NCBI GenBank assembly: GCA_050331815.1
Contig: JBHJGM010000013.1
Location: 1-64,000 of the forward strand
DNA: 64,000 bases
Origin: JBHJGM01 sp050331815
Lineage (GTDB): Bacteria; Verrucomicrobiota; Verrucomicrobiia; Opitutales; JBHJGM01
Direction: 5' to 3'
Positions 51,653 through 60,194 of this stretch are shown here, one piece after another (the stretch's first letter is position 1; each line of letters begins with the position of its first letter). Under the pieces are notes generated by a model. It saw only the letters and a program-made list of their open reading frames with translations. It had not been told where the DNA came from and ran no database searches. The translations under genes and the position numbers were made by a program.

Positions 51653-52707
51653 AGGTCTTCGACATCCGCTTTGCTGGAGAGGCGTTCCTTTTTCGCGCGG
51701 ACGCGGCTGCGGGCGCGCAGTCGGTCGCGTTTTTCAAAGCGCTGTGCCGCCTCGGTGACTTCCTCGCGCAGCTGAAAATAGTGCTCGACCCGCCGCAGTT
51801 TCAGCGCGCCTGACTCCACGGCTGCGGCCAGCGCGCAACCGGGTTCACCTTCGTGCGTGCAGTTGGAAAAACGGCACTGCCGGCTCGTTTGCACAACATC
51901 GCGGAAGACCTGCTCGAAGGCGTCCAGATTGCCCGGCATCTGCAGCTCGCGTAAGCCGGGCGTATCGATGACGACGCCGCCGGTGGGCAGGGGCAGCAAC
52001 TCCCGCCAGGTGGTGGTGTGGCGCCCGCGGTGGTCGGTTTCACGAATCGCGCCGGTTTGCACGGTCTCCGCCCCGAGCAGGCGGTTAACGATTGTGCTCT
52101 TGCCCATGCCTGACGAACCCAGAAAGGCCACCGTCTCGCCGCTTCCGATAAGGTCACGCACCACCTCAATGCCCTCGCCCTGATCCGCCCGCAGCGGGAG
52201 CACCGGACGACCCTGGGCGACTGTTCGCATCTCGGCCAGGAGTGTTTCCAGGTCGTCGGCCAGGTCGGTCTTGTTCAGCAGCAGCCCTGCCTGCGCCCCA
52301 CTGCCTTCGGCCAGGACCAGAAAACGCTCCAGCCGGTTGAGCCGAAAATCGCGGTCGGGGGCGGTGACAATCCAGGCGCGGTCGATATTCGCCGCTACCG
52401 GCTGAGCCGTCGCACGCTTGCCAGCCGACTGCCGCACGAAAAGGCTCTTACGCTCGAGCACGGAAACCACCGAGAGGTCGCCCCCTTCGCGCGGAGTGCA
52501 GAGCACCCAGTCTCCCACTACCACCGGGATGCCGCCTTCCTGGTGCAAGGTGCCGACCACCACGCCCGAAGCGGTACCAGTTGAGGTCAACAGCGTGCAG
52601 TCAAAGCGATTCAGCCGGGCTACCCGGGCGGGAATCTGGCCCTGACGCAGTTGTGTATCCGCGGCCTCAGCGCGGTCCGGTGTCCAGCCCAGGGCTGCCA
52701 GGTCCAT
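51649..52707 (-). CDS. rsgA: Ribosome small-subunit-dependent GTPase A
   Basis: This 352-residue GTPase assists late maturation of the 30S ribosomal subunit. It has the circularly permuted order of GTP motifs diagnostic of RsgA: G4 NKTD (145-148), then G1 GSSGMGKST (197-205), then G3 DTPG (248-251). An OB-fold domain comes first (residues ~25-110), and a C-terminal zinc knuckle (C278, C283, H285, C291). The charged, Arg-rich C-terminus (RLRARSRVRAKKE) suits RNA binding. It is 30 bases downstream of the STAS gene. Confidence 0.95.
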   Translation of the reverse strand: MDLAALGWTPDRAEAADTQLRQGQIPARVARLNRFDCTLLTSTGTASGVVVGTLHQEGGIPVVVGDWVLCTPREGGDLSVVSVLERKSLFVRQSAGKRATAQPVAANIDRAWIVTAPDRDFRLNRLERFLVLAEGSGAQAGLLLNKTDLADDLETLLAEMRTVAQGRPVLPLRADQGEGIEVVRDLIGSGETVAFLGSSGMGKSTIVNRLLGAETVQTGAIRETDHRGRHTTTWRELLPLPTGGVVIDTPGLRELQMPGNLDAFEQVFRDVVQTSRQCRFSNCTHEGEPGCALAAAVESGALKLRRVEHYFQLREEVTEAAQRFEKRDRLRARSRVRAKKERLSSKADVEDL

Positions 52708-52737
52708 AAATAAAACGCGGGCCCGATAGCCAACTCC

Positions 52738-53103
52738 CTAGCGGCGGCGACGGTCCTTCAATTCCACCGTGGCGATGGCGTCCAGATGACTTAGGCGAAA
52801 CAAGCGCTCGATGGAGCGGCTGCTGATCTCCAGCGTGACCTCGGCGCCGGATGCACGCGCCTGCTTGATGACACTCAACAAGGCGTTCAGCCCCATCGAG
52901 TCGATCATCTTGGCCGAACGCAGGTCGATGGTCAGCCGCGAGCAAATGGGGCGGGCCGCGATCTCCTCGGCCAGCGCGCCGATGCGCTCCTCGGCATTGG
53001 TGCTGAGAATGTCTCCCTTGACGCGAAGGAGGCAACCGTCGGACTCGGACTGAGGAACACTGGCGGGCATCGGAGCAGGCTGGGTCATATCGGAACCCAT
53101 CAT
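52738..53103 (-). CDS. STAS-domain anti-sigma-factor-antagonist-like protein
   Basis: This 121-residue protein is a single STAS domain. Its ATG overlaps the stop of the phosphatase-kinase gene (53100-53103). The segment LTIDLRSAKMIDSMGLNALL has the DS-x-GL signature of SpoIIAA/RsbV, in which Ser or Thr at the second position is phosphorylated. Here the position is D68-S69-M70-G71, so Met70 replaces the phospho-acceptor serine. S69 is still available. It probably partners the histidine-kinase-like domain encoded directly upstream in a partner-switching system. Confidence 0.85.
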   Translation of the reverse strand: MMGSDMTQPAPMPASVPQSESDGCLLRVKGDILSTNAEERIGALAEEIAARPICSRLTIDLRSAKMIDSMGLNALLSVIKQARASGAEVTLEISSRSIERLFRLSHLDAIATVELKDRRRR

Positions 53104-54707
53104 CCCAAATCAAACTCGAAAATCACGGTGGACCCGTTGTTGGCGATTTCCGCGCGATCGCTGAGCTGGCGAATGATGGTCAGGCCCAGCTGCGCCCCTT
53201 CCAGTCGAGGCAGGCGATCGATCCGATGCTCGATGTCAAAGCTGTGCCCGTGGCCCGGGTCCGCCACGCGGCCTATGAGCACGCGGGTCTCCTCGTTGTA
53301 GCTGACAGAAAAGTCGACGATTTTGTCCGCTGAGCCCTCGCAGCCGTGCACCAACCCGTTGAGCACCGCCTCGCGGCAGCACAGCAGAAAATCGTAGAGC
53401 CGATCCTCCGCGGTTTTGGGCAGGGCAAACTGCAAACTGCGCCGCCAGATGTTTTGAAAGCGGTCGATGGATTCGGCTTCGTTGCCCGCGTATTGCTCGC
53501 CCAGCACAGGACGCCACGCTGAAGTCGCGCCGGCCTGCGCGGCATCAAAATCAAAACTCATAACGAGGATATCGTCTTGGGCCTTTTCCAGGGTTTCGGC
53601 GCGCGCATCGTCGGACAGGCGCAAGAGATAATCGGCTATCGCAACAACGCTTACCCCTTGATGCGCAGCATATTCGTGCAACCCATCCGTGCAAACATAA
53701 AGACGGTCCCACTTGTTGAGCGCGAAGGTCTGCGCGGCAAACGTCCAGTCCTCGAACCAGCCCAGAGTCGGGTTACCTCGGCCTGAGCGTACGACTTGGC
53801 CCGCGCGGTTGAGCAGCCAAAGCGAGGGAAACCCACAATGCACAACCCGTAACTCGCCTTGCTGCGGGTTCACCTCCGCCGCGCAGAGGGCCAGCGAGGT
53901 GCCAACCGCCAGGCGCTGTCCCGTCTTGACCGAATCGACCTGCCACTCGCGCGCCAGTGTCGTGTTGAACTGGGCGATCACCTGTTCCAGCGGCGTCTCG
54001 CGCATCAACAGTCCGCGCGCCATCCCTTGAAAGTATGCGGAGACGAAACCAGCCCGCAGGTCGTGCCCCGACACATCGCCCAGCAGCAGTACGGTGCCGC
54101 TATCGTTGCCGGGCTTGGGTAGCACGTTGATGAAATCGCCGCCTACCTCATGCTTGGGATGAAAGGCCAGGCGGACTTGACGCCCCAGCATCCCCTGCCC
54201 CACGTGCTGAAAGAGGTGGTTGATCTGAACGGCTTCGTCAACCTGCTCGCGGGACTCGCGAAGCTTGCGCAGGCGGTGCGTCTCTTGGACCGCGCGCTCG
54301 ATGGCGCGGCACAAATCCTGGCGGCTGACCGGCTTTTCCAGAAAATCGACGGCCCCGCCACGCAACGAATACCGGATGACCTCTCGCTCCTCGTCGGCGG
54401 TGATGACGATCGTCGCCGGCGCATCTTTCTGCGCCTGCAACCATTTGAGCAGATCGATGCCGGTCTCGCCGGGCATGTGGTAGTCGGTCAACACGCAGGC
54501 AAAGGCCGCGACCCCGGCGCGGGTCAGCAGACGGCGGGCCTTGGCGACGCTTTCCACGGCGGAGGTTTCGTAGCCCTCGCTTCTGAGCGTTTTGTCGAAG
54601 AGGGTCCGGTTGAAAGTGTCGTCGTCGACGACCAGCACTTTCGGCAGCGGCTTGCTGCGTTGGCCTGAACCCGCGCGTTCCACCAGTTGACTGAGATTCG
54701 ATGCCAT
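53100..54707 (-). CDS. Fused response regulator - PP2C phosphatase - anti-sigma kinase-like protein
   Basis: This 535-residue protein joins three modules. Residues ~22-140 form a receiver domain (VLVVDDDTFN, D75 in LTDYHMPG, EKP near 125). Residues ~165-390 form a SpoIIE/RsbU-type PP2C phosphatase (GGDFINVL, GDVSGHDLRAGF, DGLHEYA). Residues ~415-535 form an RsbW/SpoIIAB-like ATPase (REAVLNGLVHGCEG, VADPGHGHSFD, LGLTIIRQLSD). A sensor kinase elsewhere would phosphorylate the receiver and set phosphatase or kinase activity toward a STAS protein, here the neighbour. Phosphatase and kinase in one chain with the STAS next door make a compact partner-switching unit. Confidence 0.88.
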   Translation of the reverse strand: MASNLSQLVERAGSGQRSKPLPKVLVVDDDTFNRTLFDKTLRSEGYETSAVESVAKARRLLTRAGVAAFACVLTDYHMPGETGIDLLKWLQAQKDAPATIVITADEEREVIRYSLRGGAVDFLEKPVSRQDLCRAIERAVQETHRLRKLRESREQVDEAVQINHLFQHVGQGMLGRQVRLAFHPKHEVGGDFINVLPKPGNDSGTVLLLGDVSGHDLRAGFVSAYFQGMARGLLMRETPLEQVIAQFNTTLAREWQVDSVKTGQRLAVGTSLALCAAEVNPQQGELRVVHCGFPSLWLLNRAGQVVRSGRGNPTLGWFEDWTFAAQTFALNKWDRLYVCTDGLHEYAAHQGVSVVAIADYLLRLSDDARAETLEKAQDDILVMSFDFDAAQAGATSAWRPVLGEQYAGNEAESIDRFQNIWRRSLQFALPKTAEDRLYDFLLCCREAVLNGLVHGCEGSADKIVDFSVSYNEETRVLIGRVADPGHGHSFDIEHRIDRLPRLEGAQLGLTIIRQLSDRAEIANNGSTVIFEFDLG

Positions 54708-54754
54708 GGCCTGAACGCTGCGAGGGTGACGGTCCCTGGGATTGAGCCTGGCGC

Positions 54755-55693
54755 TTAGCCGGAGGGAACCGGCGTGGGCAGCCCCGGAGCCCAGGGGTCG
54801 GAAGCGGCGGTGCCCGGACCGCGCTCGTTTAAGATGCGCTGAATGTAGCCGCCGTAGGTGCTCTTGCCCTGAACTTCGCCAAGCGCGCGCAATTCCTCGT
54901 CACCGATCCAGCCGCGCCGCCAGGCGATTTCCTCCAGACAGGCGATCGCCATGCCCTGGCGATTCTGAATCACCTCGACGAATTGGGCGGCATGCAGCAG
55001 CGCCAGCGGGGTACCGGTGTCCATCCAGGCGGTGCCCCGGCCCAGAAACTCCACCCGGAGTTGATCTTTTTCGAGGTACCGGCGATTTAAGTCTGTGATT
55101 TCCAACTCGCCCCGGGCCGAAGGTTTCAAGGTGCGCGCCAGCGCGGGTGCCTGGTTATCGTAAAAGTACAGGCCCGTGACCGCGTAGTTGGACTTTGGCT
55201 TGAGCGGCTTTTCCTCGAGCCCGATCGCGCGTCCGTCGGCGTCGAATTCCACCACCCCGTAACGCTCCGGATCGGCCACAGCGTACCCGAAAACGGTGGC
55301 CCCCTCAATCTGTTCGTCGACCTTCGCCATCTTGGGCACCAGGTCGTGGCCAAAAAAGAGGTTGTCTCCCAAAATAAGACAGCTTGGGGCGCCCGCCAGA
55401 AAGTCCTCGGCGATGATCAAGGCCTGGGCAAGCCCGTCCGGGCTGGGCTGGGCTGCGTACTCCAACCGGATGCCCAGTTGGTGCCCGTCGCCAAAGAGCC
55501 GTTCGAACACGGGTAAATCCCGCGGCGTGGAGATGATCAAGATGTCGCGAATGCCGGTCAGCATGAGCACCGACAGCGGGTAATAGACGAGCGGCTTGTC
55601 GTAAATCGGCAGCAGTTGCTTGCACACAGCCTGCGTGCAGGGATGCAAACGTGTGCCCGAGCCGCCAGCCAGAAGTATGCCTTTGCGTTCCAT
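54755..55693 (-). CDS. rmlA: Glucose-1-phosphate thymidylyltransferase
   Basis: The preferred start at 55693 gives 312 residues; an ATG four codons earlier is possible. The enzyme makes dTDP-glucose. Conserved phrases are GILLAGGSGTRLHPCT, KQLLPIYDKPLVYYPLSVLM, the sugar-nucleotide motif LILGDNLFFG, YGVVEFD and GTAWMDTGTP. A short Pro/Gly-rich C-terminal tail (DPWAPGLPTPVPSG) is beyond the usual end. It follows rmlB by 74 bases, and all three rml genes share the strand. Confidence 0.95.
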   Translation of the reverse strand: MERKGILLAGGSGTRLHPCTQAVCKQLLPIYDKPLVYYPLSVLMLTGIRDILIISTPRDLPVFERLFGDGHQLGIRLEYAAQPSPDGLAQALIIAEDFLAGAPSCLILGDNLFFGHDLVPKMAKVDEQIEGATVFGYAVADPERYGVVEFDADGRAIGLEEKPLKPKSNYAVTGLYFYDNQAPALARTLKPSARGELEITDLNRRYLEKDQLRVEFLGRGTAWMDTGTPLALLHAAQFVEVIQNRQGMAIACLEEIAWRRGWIGDEELRALGEVQGKSTYGGYIQRILNERGPGTAASDPWAPGLPTPVPSG

Positions 55694-55767
55694 CGCAGAG
55701 TCCACAATCGAAAGTTACGCCGCCAAATCAAGGCTGCGATTGCAACAACCTCGCCTCGCCGGTGCGC

Positions 55768-56943
55768 TCAGGCCTGCTCGCGCGTCATGGAGGGGATGAC
55801 CCCGGCCCCCAGCACGCCGCGTGAAGATGAGGCCGCATTGGTGGCCTGGGCGGGTGCCCCGCCCTCGGCTCCGGCTTGCGGGCTACCCAGTTGCCCCCGC
55901 CGCTCCAGGGAACCGTCGGTGGTACCCAACAGGCTTTCCCACCAGGCGCGATTCTCCAGATACCAGTCAACGGTCTTACGCAGGCCGTCCTCGATGGGCA
56001 TCGTAGGCTTCCAGCCAAGCTCGTTGGCCAGCCGAGTGGCATCGACCGCGTAACGCAGGTCGTGGCCGGGCCGGTCCTTCACAAAGGAGATCAGCGAGGT
56101 GTAATCGAAGCCGTCGCTGAGTTTCTCGGAAAGGATTTTCAACAGCGCGGTGACCAGATCGATGTTCGTACGTTCGCAGTCCCCGCCGATGTTATAGCGC
56201 GCGCCCGGCTCGGCCCTGGTGGCCACCGTATAGAGCGCACTGGCGTGGTCGCCCACGTAGAGCCAGTCGCGCACGTTGGTGCCCTGGCCGTAAACCGGCA
56301 CCGGCTGACGCCGCAACGCACTGAGGATCACCACCGGAATCAGTTTTTCGGGAAACTGGTAGGGCCCGTAATTGTTGGAGCAGTTGGTGGTCAGCACGGG
56401 CAGCCCGTAGGTCTGGCCCCAGGCCCGCACCAGTAGATCGGAGCCTGCCTTGGACGCGGCGTAGGGTGAATTCGGCGCGTAAGGCGAGTCCTCGGTGAAG
56501 GTGCCTTCCGGACCCAGCGCGCCAAAAACCTCGTCGGTCGATACGTGCAAAAACCGGAAGGGGTGGTCGGGCGGCGAGTGCGACAAATAACGGCGCGCGG
56601 CCTCCAACAGTGCGTGCGTGCCGCCCACATTCGTTTCGATAAAAGGCGCGCTGCTGTCGATGGAGCGGTCGACATGCGACTCCGCCGCCATGTGCACGAT
56701 GGTGTCGATGTGCGCGTCGGTCAGGAGCTTTTCCACCTGCGGCCCGTTGCAGATGTCGATCTGGATGAATCGGTAGCGCTCGGGCAGGTCACGCTCAAAA
56801 GTCTCCAGGTTCTGCCGGGTCCCAGCGTAGGAGAGCTTGTCGATGTTCACCACGCGTCCGGAGAACTCCGGCAGCTGCAGCAGGTATTGAATGAAGTTGG
56901 TGCCAATAAAGCCGCACCCGCCAGTGACCAGAACGTTTTGCAT
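55768..56943 (-). CDS. rmlB: dTDP-glucose 4,6-dehydratase
   Basis: This 391-residue extended SDR dehydrates dTDP-glucose to the 4-keto-6-deoxy sugar. The NAD site is VLVTGGCGFIGTNF (residues 4-17), the active site has T136-D137-E138, and Y161-x-x-x-K165. LTTNCSNNYGPYQFPEKLIP and ERTNIDLV are also conserved. The catalytic domain ends near residue 335. The remaining ~50 residues are low complexity (GQLGSPQAGAEGGAP and following) and are absent from standard RmlB proteins. Their function is unknown. A start at 56943 agrees with the aligned N-terminus. Confidence 0.95.
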   Translation of the reverse strand: MQNVLVTGGCGFIGTNFIQYLLQLPEFSGRVVNIDKLSYAGTRQNLETFERDLPERYRFIQIDICNGPQVEKLLTDAHIDTIVHMAAESHVDRSIDSSAPFIETNVGGTHALLEAARRYLSHSPPDHPFRFLHVSTDEVFGALGPEGTFTEDSPYAPNSPYAASKAGSDLLVRAWGQTYGLPVLTTNCSNNYGPYQFPEKLIPVVILSALRRQPVPVYGQGTNVRDWLYVGDHASALYTVATRAEPGARYNIGGDCERTNIDLVTALLKILSEKLSDGFDYTSLISFVKDRPGHDLRYAVDATRLANELGWKPTMPIEDGLRKTVDWYLENRAWWESLLGTTDGSLERRGQLGSPQAGAEGGAPAQATNAASSSRGVLGAGVIPSMTREQA

Positions 56944-57021
56944 GGGTCAGTTCAGAGCAGAAAAAACGAAAGGCAAAACTATCGGTTGGACGCACGCGCA
57001 AGTAAATAAGCTCGGCCCGGC

Positions 57022-57576
57022 TCAGGCGAAGGAGACCTCCAGTGCTTCGAGCGTCGGCCATTTTGCGTCTTTTTCGGCCAAGATGATTTCGTCAGCAGGC
57101 ACCATCCAGTTGACCTCGAGCATGGGGCACTTCCACAAAAGCCCTCCCTCGGACTGCGGGTGATAGCGCTGGTCGACTTTGTAAAGCACCTCGGTGTTGT
57201 CTTCGAGGGTCAGGTATGCGTGCGCAAAGCCCTGAGGCACAAAAAGCTGGTGCTCGTTCTGGGCGGAAAGCACCGCCGAGACATGCTGCCCGTAGGTCGG
57301 CGAGCCCTGCCGTAAATCCACGGCCACGTCCTGCACCGCTCCGGTCAAGACCCGCACCAGTTTCGCCTGCGCGAACGGCGTGCGCTGGAAATGAAACCCA
57401 CGCAACGTGCCGCGCTTGTAGGACAGGGCCTGATTGTCCTGAACGAAGGTCGTGGTCGGACCGGGGCCGTGCCACTCGTGGGCTTTAAAGGTTTCGCGGA
57501 AGGCTCCCCGGGTGTCTTCAAACCGCCGGGGCTTGAGCACAAAGACATCCGGTATCGAAGTCGCTTCAGTTTCCAT
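57022..57576 (-). CDS. rmlC: dTDP-4-dehydrorhamnose 3,5-epimerase
   Basis: This 184-residue cupin epimerises C3 and C5 of the 4-keto-6-deoxy sugar. The catalytic His is H62 in LRGFHFQR and the acid Tyr is Y132 in TEVLYKVDQRYHP. Other typical phrases are DNQALSYKRGTLRG and VPQGFAHAYLTLEDN. It precedes rmlB by 78 bases. With RmlA and RmlB it yields dTDP-4-keto-L-rhamnose; the final reductase RmlD is not in this window. Confidence 0.95.
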   Translation of the reverse strand: METEATSIPDVFVLKPRRFEDTRGAFRETFKAHEWHGPGPTTTFVQDNQALSYKRGTLRGFHFQRTPFAQAKLVRVLTGAVQDVAVDLRQGSPTYGQHVSAVLSAQNEHQLFVPQGFAHAYLTLEDNTEVLYKVDQRYHPQSEGGLLWKCPMLEVNWMVPADEIILAEKDAKWPTLEALEVSFA

Positions 57577-57595
57577 CGCGCGATCCTCCCAAAGC

Positions 57596-58759
57596 CTAGG
57601 CCGGTGTCAGCAAGCCGCTTTCAATCGACTTCCAGGCGCGCAACACGGGACTGTCCGCGATTTCCACATCCTCCAGCAACACGAGTTCGCCGGGCTCGAT
57701 GTCACGCTTGAAGGTAATGTTCTGCGCCAGGTTGATCGGCAGGTGACCCGCGCGCTCGGCCAGGTCGACCGTTATCCCGCGCAACAAAAAGCTCCCGGCC
57801 CCGCGTTCGAGCCGGGTACCGGCGGCGATGGGCTTTTTGGCCAGCGAGGCCACGCCAAAACGCGGCTGCGCGCTGTTTGTCAGCAGCGGCTGTCCCGTCT
57901 CCATCACCTGACGCAGTGTCTGCAGCGCCTCAAACGCCAGCAAACAGCAAAAGTGCTCGACCACGTAGTACGGCCCCTCACCCATTTTCATGTTCACCAG
58001 GGCGGTCTTCTGGGCGGGGTCGTGCGTGGCGATCACGAGCACGCCGTGGCCCAGCGAGCGGTCGATGATAAAGTCGCTGAGGCCTTCACCCTTGGTCCCG
58101 GCCAGTTCGCCAAAGTAAGTGGCCGCGTGCGCGGTGTCAGCGGTCTCCAAACCGACCAGACCCTCCTTCGCAATGCCCATGCCCAGACCGTTGGCCACCA
58201 GACACTGCTCGACCTGTATCTTGGTCCCGTCGGTGAACGAGGTCACCATCTCGACCGAGTTGCCCTTTTTCTCCGCCCAAAAGCGCATTTCTTCCGGTTC
58301 GGGGTCGGGGTTGTAAAAACCTTTCAAGTTCAACACGGCCTTGGGCTCGAAACCCCACTCGCAGGCGTTGCGGTGAAGCGCCGCGATGCTCCCGGGCTGA
58401 TCACCGGCGGCTTCCGTAAGCAGCCCCTTGCCGGCAAAGTGCGAGCCGACCGTGACGTGAAATTCCGGGTTGAGCGTCAGCACGGGCTTGCCGCGTTGCA
58501 GCGCCTCGCCAATGACTTCAAAGGCGTGAAAGGCGTCTCCGCTGCACTCGAAGACGACGTCGCAGCTGTTAAGAAAAACATCCAGCGAATGCGTCAAGCG
58601 GTCACTTGCCGGGAACGCGGTCACCGTGTCCAGTGCGCGGCGCGTCAGGACCTTGGCCAGTTGCGGTTCGCCGCGTCGCAGGATCTCCGTGGCGAGGTGC
58701 GTCGCGATAAAGCCGGTGCCGATGATGCCCAGGCGCAGAGAAGCCAGTTTCGCCTTCAT
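57596..58759 (-). CDS. NAD(P)-dependent oxidoreductase with SAF domain (homoserine-dehydrogenase-like)
   Basis: The ATG at 58759 (or six codons earlier) gives 387 residues. The N-terminal Rossmann fold begins LRLGIIGTGFIATHLATEIL. A later KKPIAAGTRLERGAG and PLNLAQNITFKRDIEPGELVLLEDVE-type segment (real text INLAQNITFKRDIEPGE) marks a C-terminal SAF domain, as in sialic-acid-synthase or UxaA/antifreeze-like modules. The family is annotated variously as homoserine-dehydrogenase-like oxidoreductase. It lies 19 bases upstream of rmlC and 18 bases after the glycosyltransferase, which suggests a role in surface-sugar synthesis. The substrate is unknown. Confidence 0.7.
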   Translation of the reverse strand: MKAKLASLRLGIIGTGFIATHLATEILRRGEPQLAKVLTRRALDTVTAFPASDRLTHSLDVFLNSCDVVFECSGDAFHAFEVIGEALQRGKPVLTLNPEFHVTVGSHFAGKGLLTEAAGDQPGSIAALHRNACEWGFEPKAVLNLKGFYNPDPEPEEMRFWAEKKGNSVEMVTSFTDGTKIQVEQCLVANGLGMGIAKEGLVGLETADTAHAATYFGELAGTKGEGLSDFIIDRSLGHGVLVIATHDPAQKTALVNMKMGEGPYYVVEHFCCLLAFEALQTLRQVMETGQPLLTNSAQPRFGVASLAKKPIAAGTRLERGAGSFLLRGITVDLAERAGHLPINLAQNITFKRDIEPGELVLLEDVEIADSPVLRAWKSIESGLLTPA

Positions 58760-58777
58760 GAATTCGCCGAGCCCCAA

Positions 58778-59938
58778 CTAGGAAGCCTTGACCACCTCCA
58801 TGACCTTGGCGGGCTCATTGCCGCGCTTGCCGACACCGAGCTCGTCAAAGAACTCCAGGTACTTTGTGCCAAGCGTGGGCACACTGAAGCGCTCCACCAC
58901 CTCCTGGCGGGCGGCCCGGCCGACACGTTCACGCAACTCCTGCGAGCAGACCAGCTCCTTGAGCAATTCATACCAGTCGTCCTCATTGTAGGCGAAAAAC
59001 CCAGTCTCGCCATGCTCGATCAATTCGAGGTCGGCCCGCGAGGGCGTGCAGACGACCGGTAGCCCCGTGGCCATGTAGGTCTGCACCTTTGCGCCGGGCT
59101 TGCGCTGCTTGCGAAAATCGTCCGAAGCCTTCAGCGCGATCGCGATGTCCGAGGCCATCCGGCGCGGCTCCCACAGCTTTTTGTCCCAGGCCAGGTATTG
59201 AATCGGCCCTTCCTGGCGCGTGGGCACGTCCACGTGATAAATCATGCGAATGTCGCGCCCGAGCTCATCGATCAGGCGGTGGATCAGTGGGTTGAAGAAC
59301 TGATCCACATGCAGATTCATCTTGAACCCATCCCAGATGATCTGAATCGGGCCCTTTTGTTCATAGCTTTTTTTGTAGCCATGAGAAATGATCGGCGTGG
59401 GGATGTAGCGCGTCGGCGTGATATCCTTCACGTCGTCATAAGTCAGCGGGTTTTCCGAGACGACGCCGTCGAATAACGGGATCAGCCACGACTCGGTCAG
59501 GTAATTGCGGTCGTAGATGATGTTGTCGGACGTGTTGTACAGCAGCTTGACGCCGGAAGCCTTCAATGCTTCCAACCGCTCGCGACCCAGGTACTCAAAC
59601 TCGCGCACCAGAACGATCGCGTCGAAGCGGCTCAAGTCCGAATCCACAAAAAAGATATCCGCGTCGTATGCGTCGCTGTGGGCGTTGACGTGGTCGACAA
59701 AGGGGTCGATCTCCCACTTGCGGTTGTCCAGGCGGCGCTCAACCGTGGTGATCGGCCCAAAGCCAATCCGCGGACGCCTCGAACCCAGCCGCCGCCAGCG
59801 CAGCTTCAACATCCAGCGCAGCGTCACCTTGTAGCACTCCCAGGAGCGGTAGCCCAGCAGCCAGCCGAACACAGCCCAGGCGCGGACTTTCAGCCAGCGC
59901 ATGGCGCACAGACAGGTATCCTGGAAGGAGGCGGACAT
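58778..59938 (-). CDS. Glycosyltransferase (GT-B, GT4-like)
   Basis: This 386-residue protein opens with a hydrophobic N-terminus (WAVFGWLLGY). A GT-B-type C-terminal domain follows, with KPGAKVQTYMATGLPVVCTP, a nucleotide-sugar-binding loop, and LELIEHGETGFFAYNEDDWYELLKELV. The middle carries unusual phrases (YNTSDNIIYDRNYLTESWLIP and DGFKMNLHVDQFFNPLIHR). It probably adds a sugar to a surface polysaccharide or lipid-linked chain. Next in transcription are the SAF oxidoreductase and rmlC, B and A, consistent with rhamnose-containing polymer synthesis. Confidence 0.75.
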   Translation of the reverse strand: MSASFQDTCLCAMRWLKVRAWAVFGWLLGYRSWECYKVTLRWMLKLRWRRLGSRRPRIGFGPITTVERRLDNRKWEIDPFVDHVNAHSDAYDADIFFVDSDLSRFDAIVLVREFEYLGRERLEALKASGVKLLYNTSDNIIYDRNYLTESWLIPLFDGVVSENPLTYDDVKDITPTRYIPTPIISHGYKKSYEQKGPIQIIWDGFKMNLHVDQFFNPLIHRLIDELGRDIRMIYHVDVPTRQEGPIQYLAWDKKLWEPRRMASDIAIALKASDDFRKQRKPGAKVQTYMATGLPVVCTPSRADLELIEHGETGFFAYNEDDWYELLKELVCSQELRERVGRAARQEVVERFSVPTLGTKYLEFFDELGVGKRGNEPAKVMEVVKAS

Positions 59939-60031
59939 CAGACGACAAAGAGGAAGTGTATTAGACTGGAGGGACTTTATTCAAGACTGACTACGGCACC
60001 CCGCAACAACTGCCGCATCTATTCGGACACG

Positions 60032-60126
60032 GCGCTTTCGCGAGGCGGGGGAGCCGCGTGGGTTTCACGCCCGTACCCAGCAAACGAAACCCTGCCCGTA
60101 GCAGCTATGGGCGCAGCCGCCGAGGC
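60032..60126 (+). ncRNA. Candidate structured RNA or cis-regulatory element
   Basis: Nested pairings are visible. GGCGG (60044-60048) with CCGCC (60117-60121) encloses hairpin CGTG-GGTTT-CACG (60057-60069) and hairpin GCCCGTA (60094-60100) with TATGGGC (60106-60112) around a 5-base loop. GGGTTTC (60060-60066) can alternatively pair with GAAACCC (60086-60092), a switch-like arrangement. CGAGGC repeats directly at 60041-60046 and 60121-60126. The GGGGGAGCC and CAGCTA segments loosely recall ydaO-yuaA (c-di-AMP) riboswitches, but I cannot establish a match. Either strand could encode it. Confidence 0.35.
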
Positions 60127-60164
60127 AGGATTGAGTGACGCTGTGCATGGGAACAGGACACATT

Positions 60165-60194
60165 TTCAGACAGGAAGACAAAACCGCTTATAAT
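60165..60194 (+). promoter_or_regulatory. Candidate promoter for the epimerase-like gene
   Basis: TATAAT (60189-60194) is a perfect -10 on the plus strand, preceded 18 bases upstream by TTCAGA (60165-60170), a partial -35. The predicted start lies near 60201, about 200 bases before the ATG at 60401. Confidence 0.45.

Noticed and set aside
57452..59062. Very long open frame on the plus strand across rmlC and the SAF oxidoreductase gene
   Set aside because: It is antisense to two well-supported genes; its translation lacks domains and is rich in residues expected from a reversed GC-rich frame.
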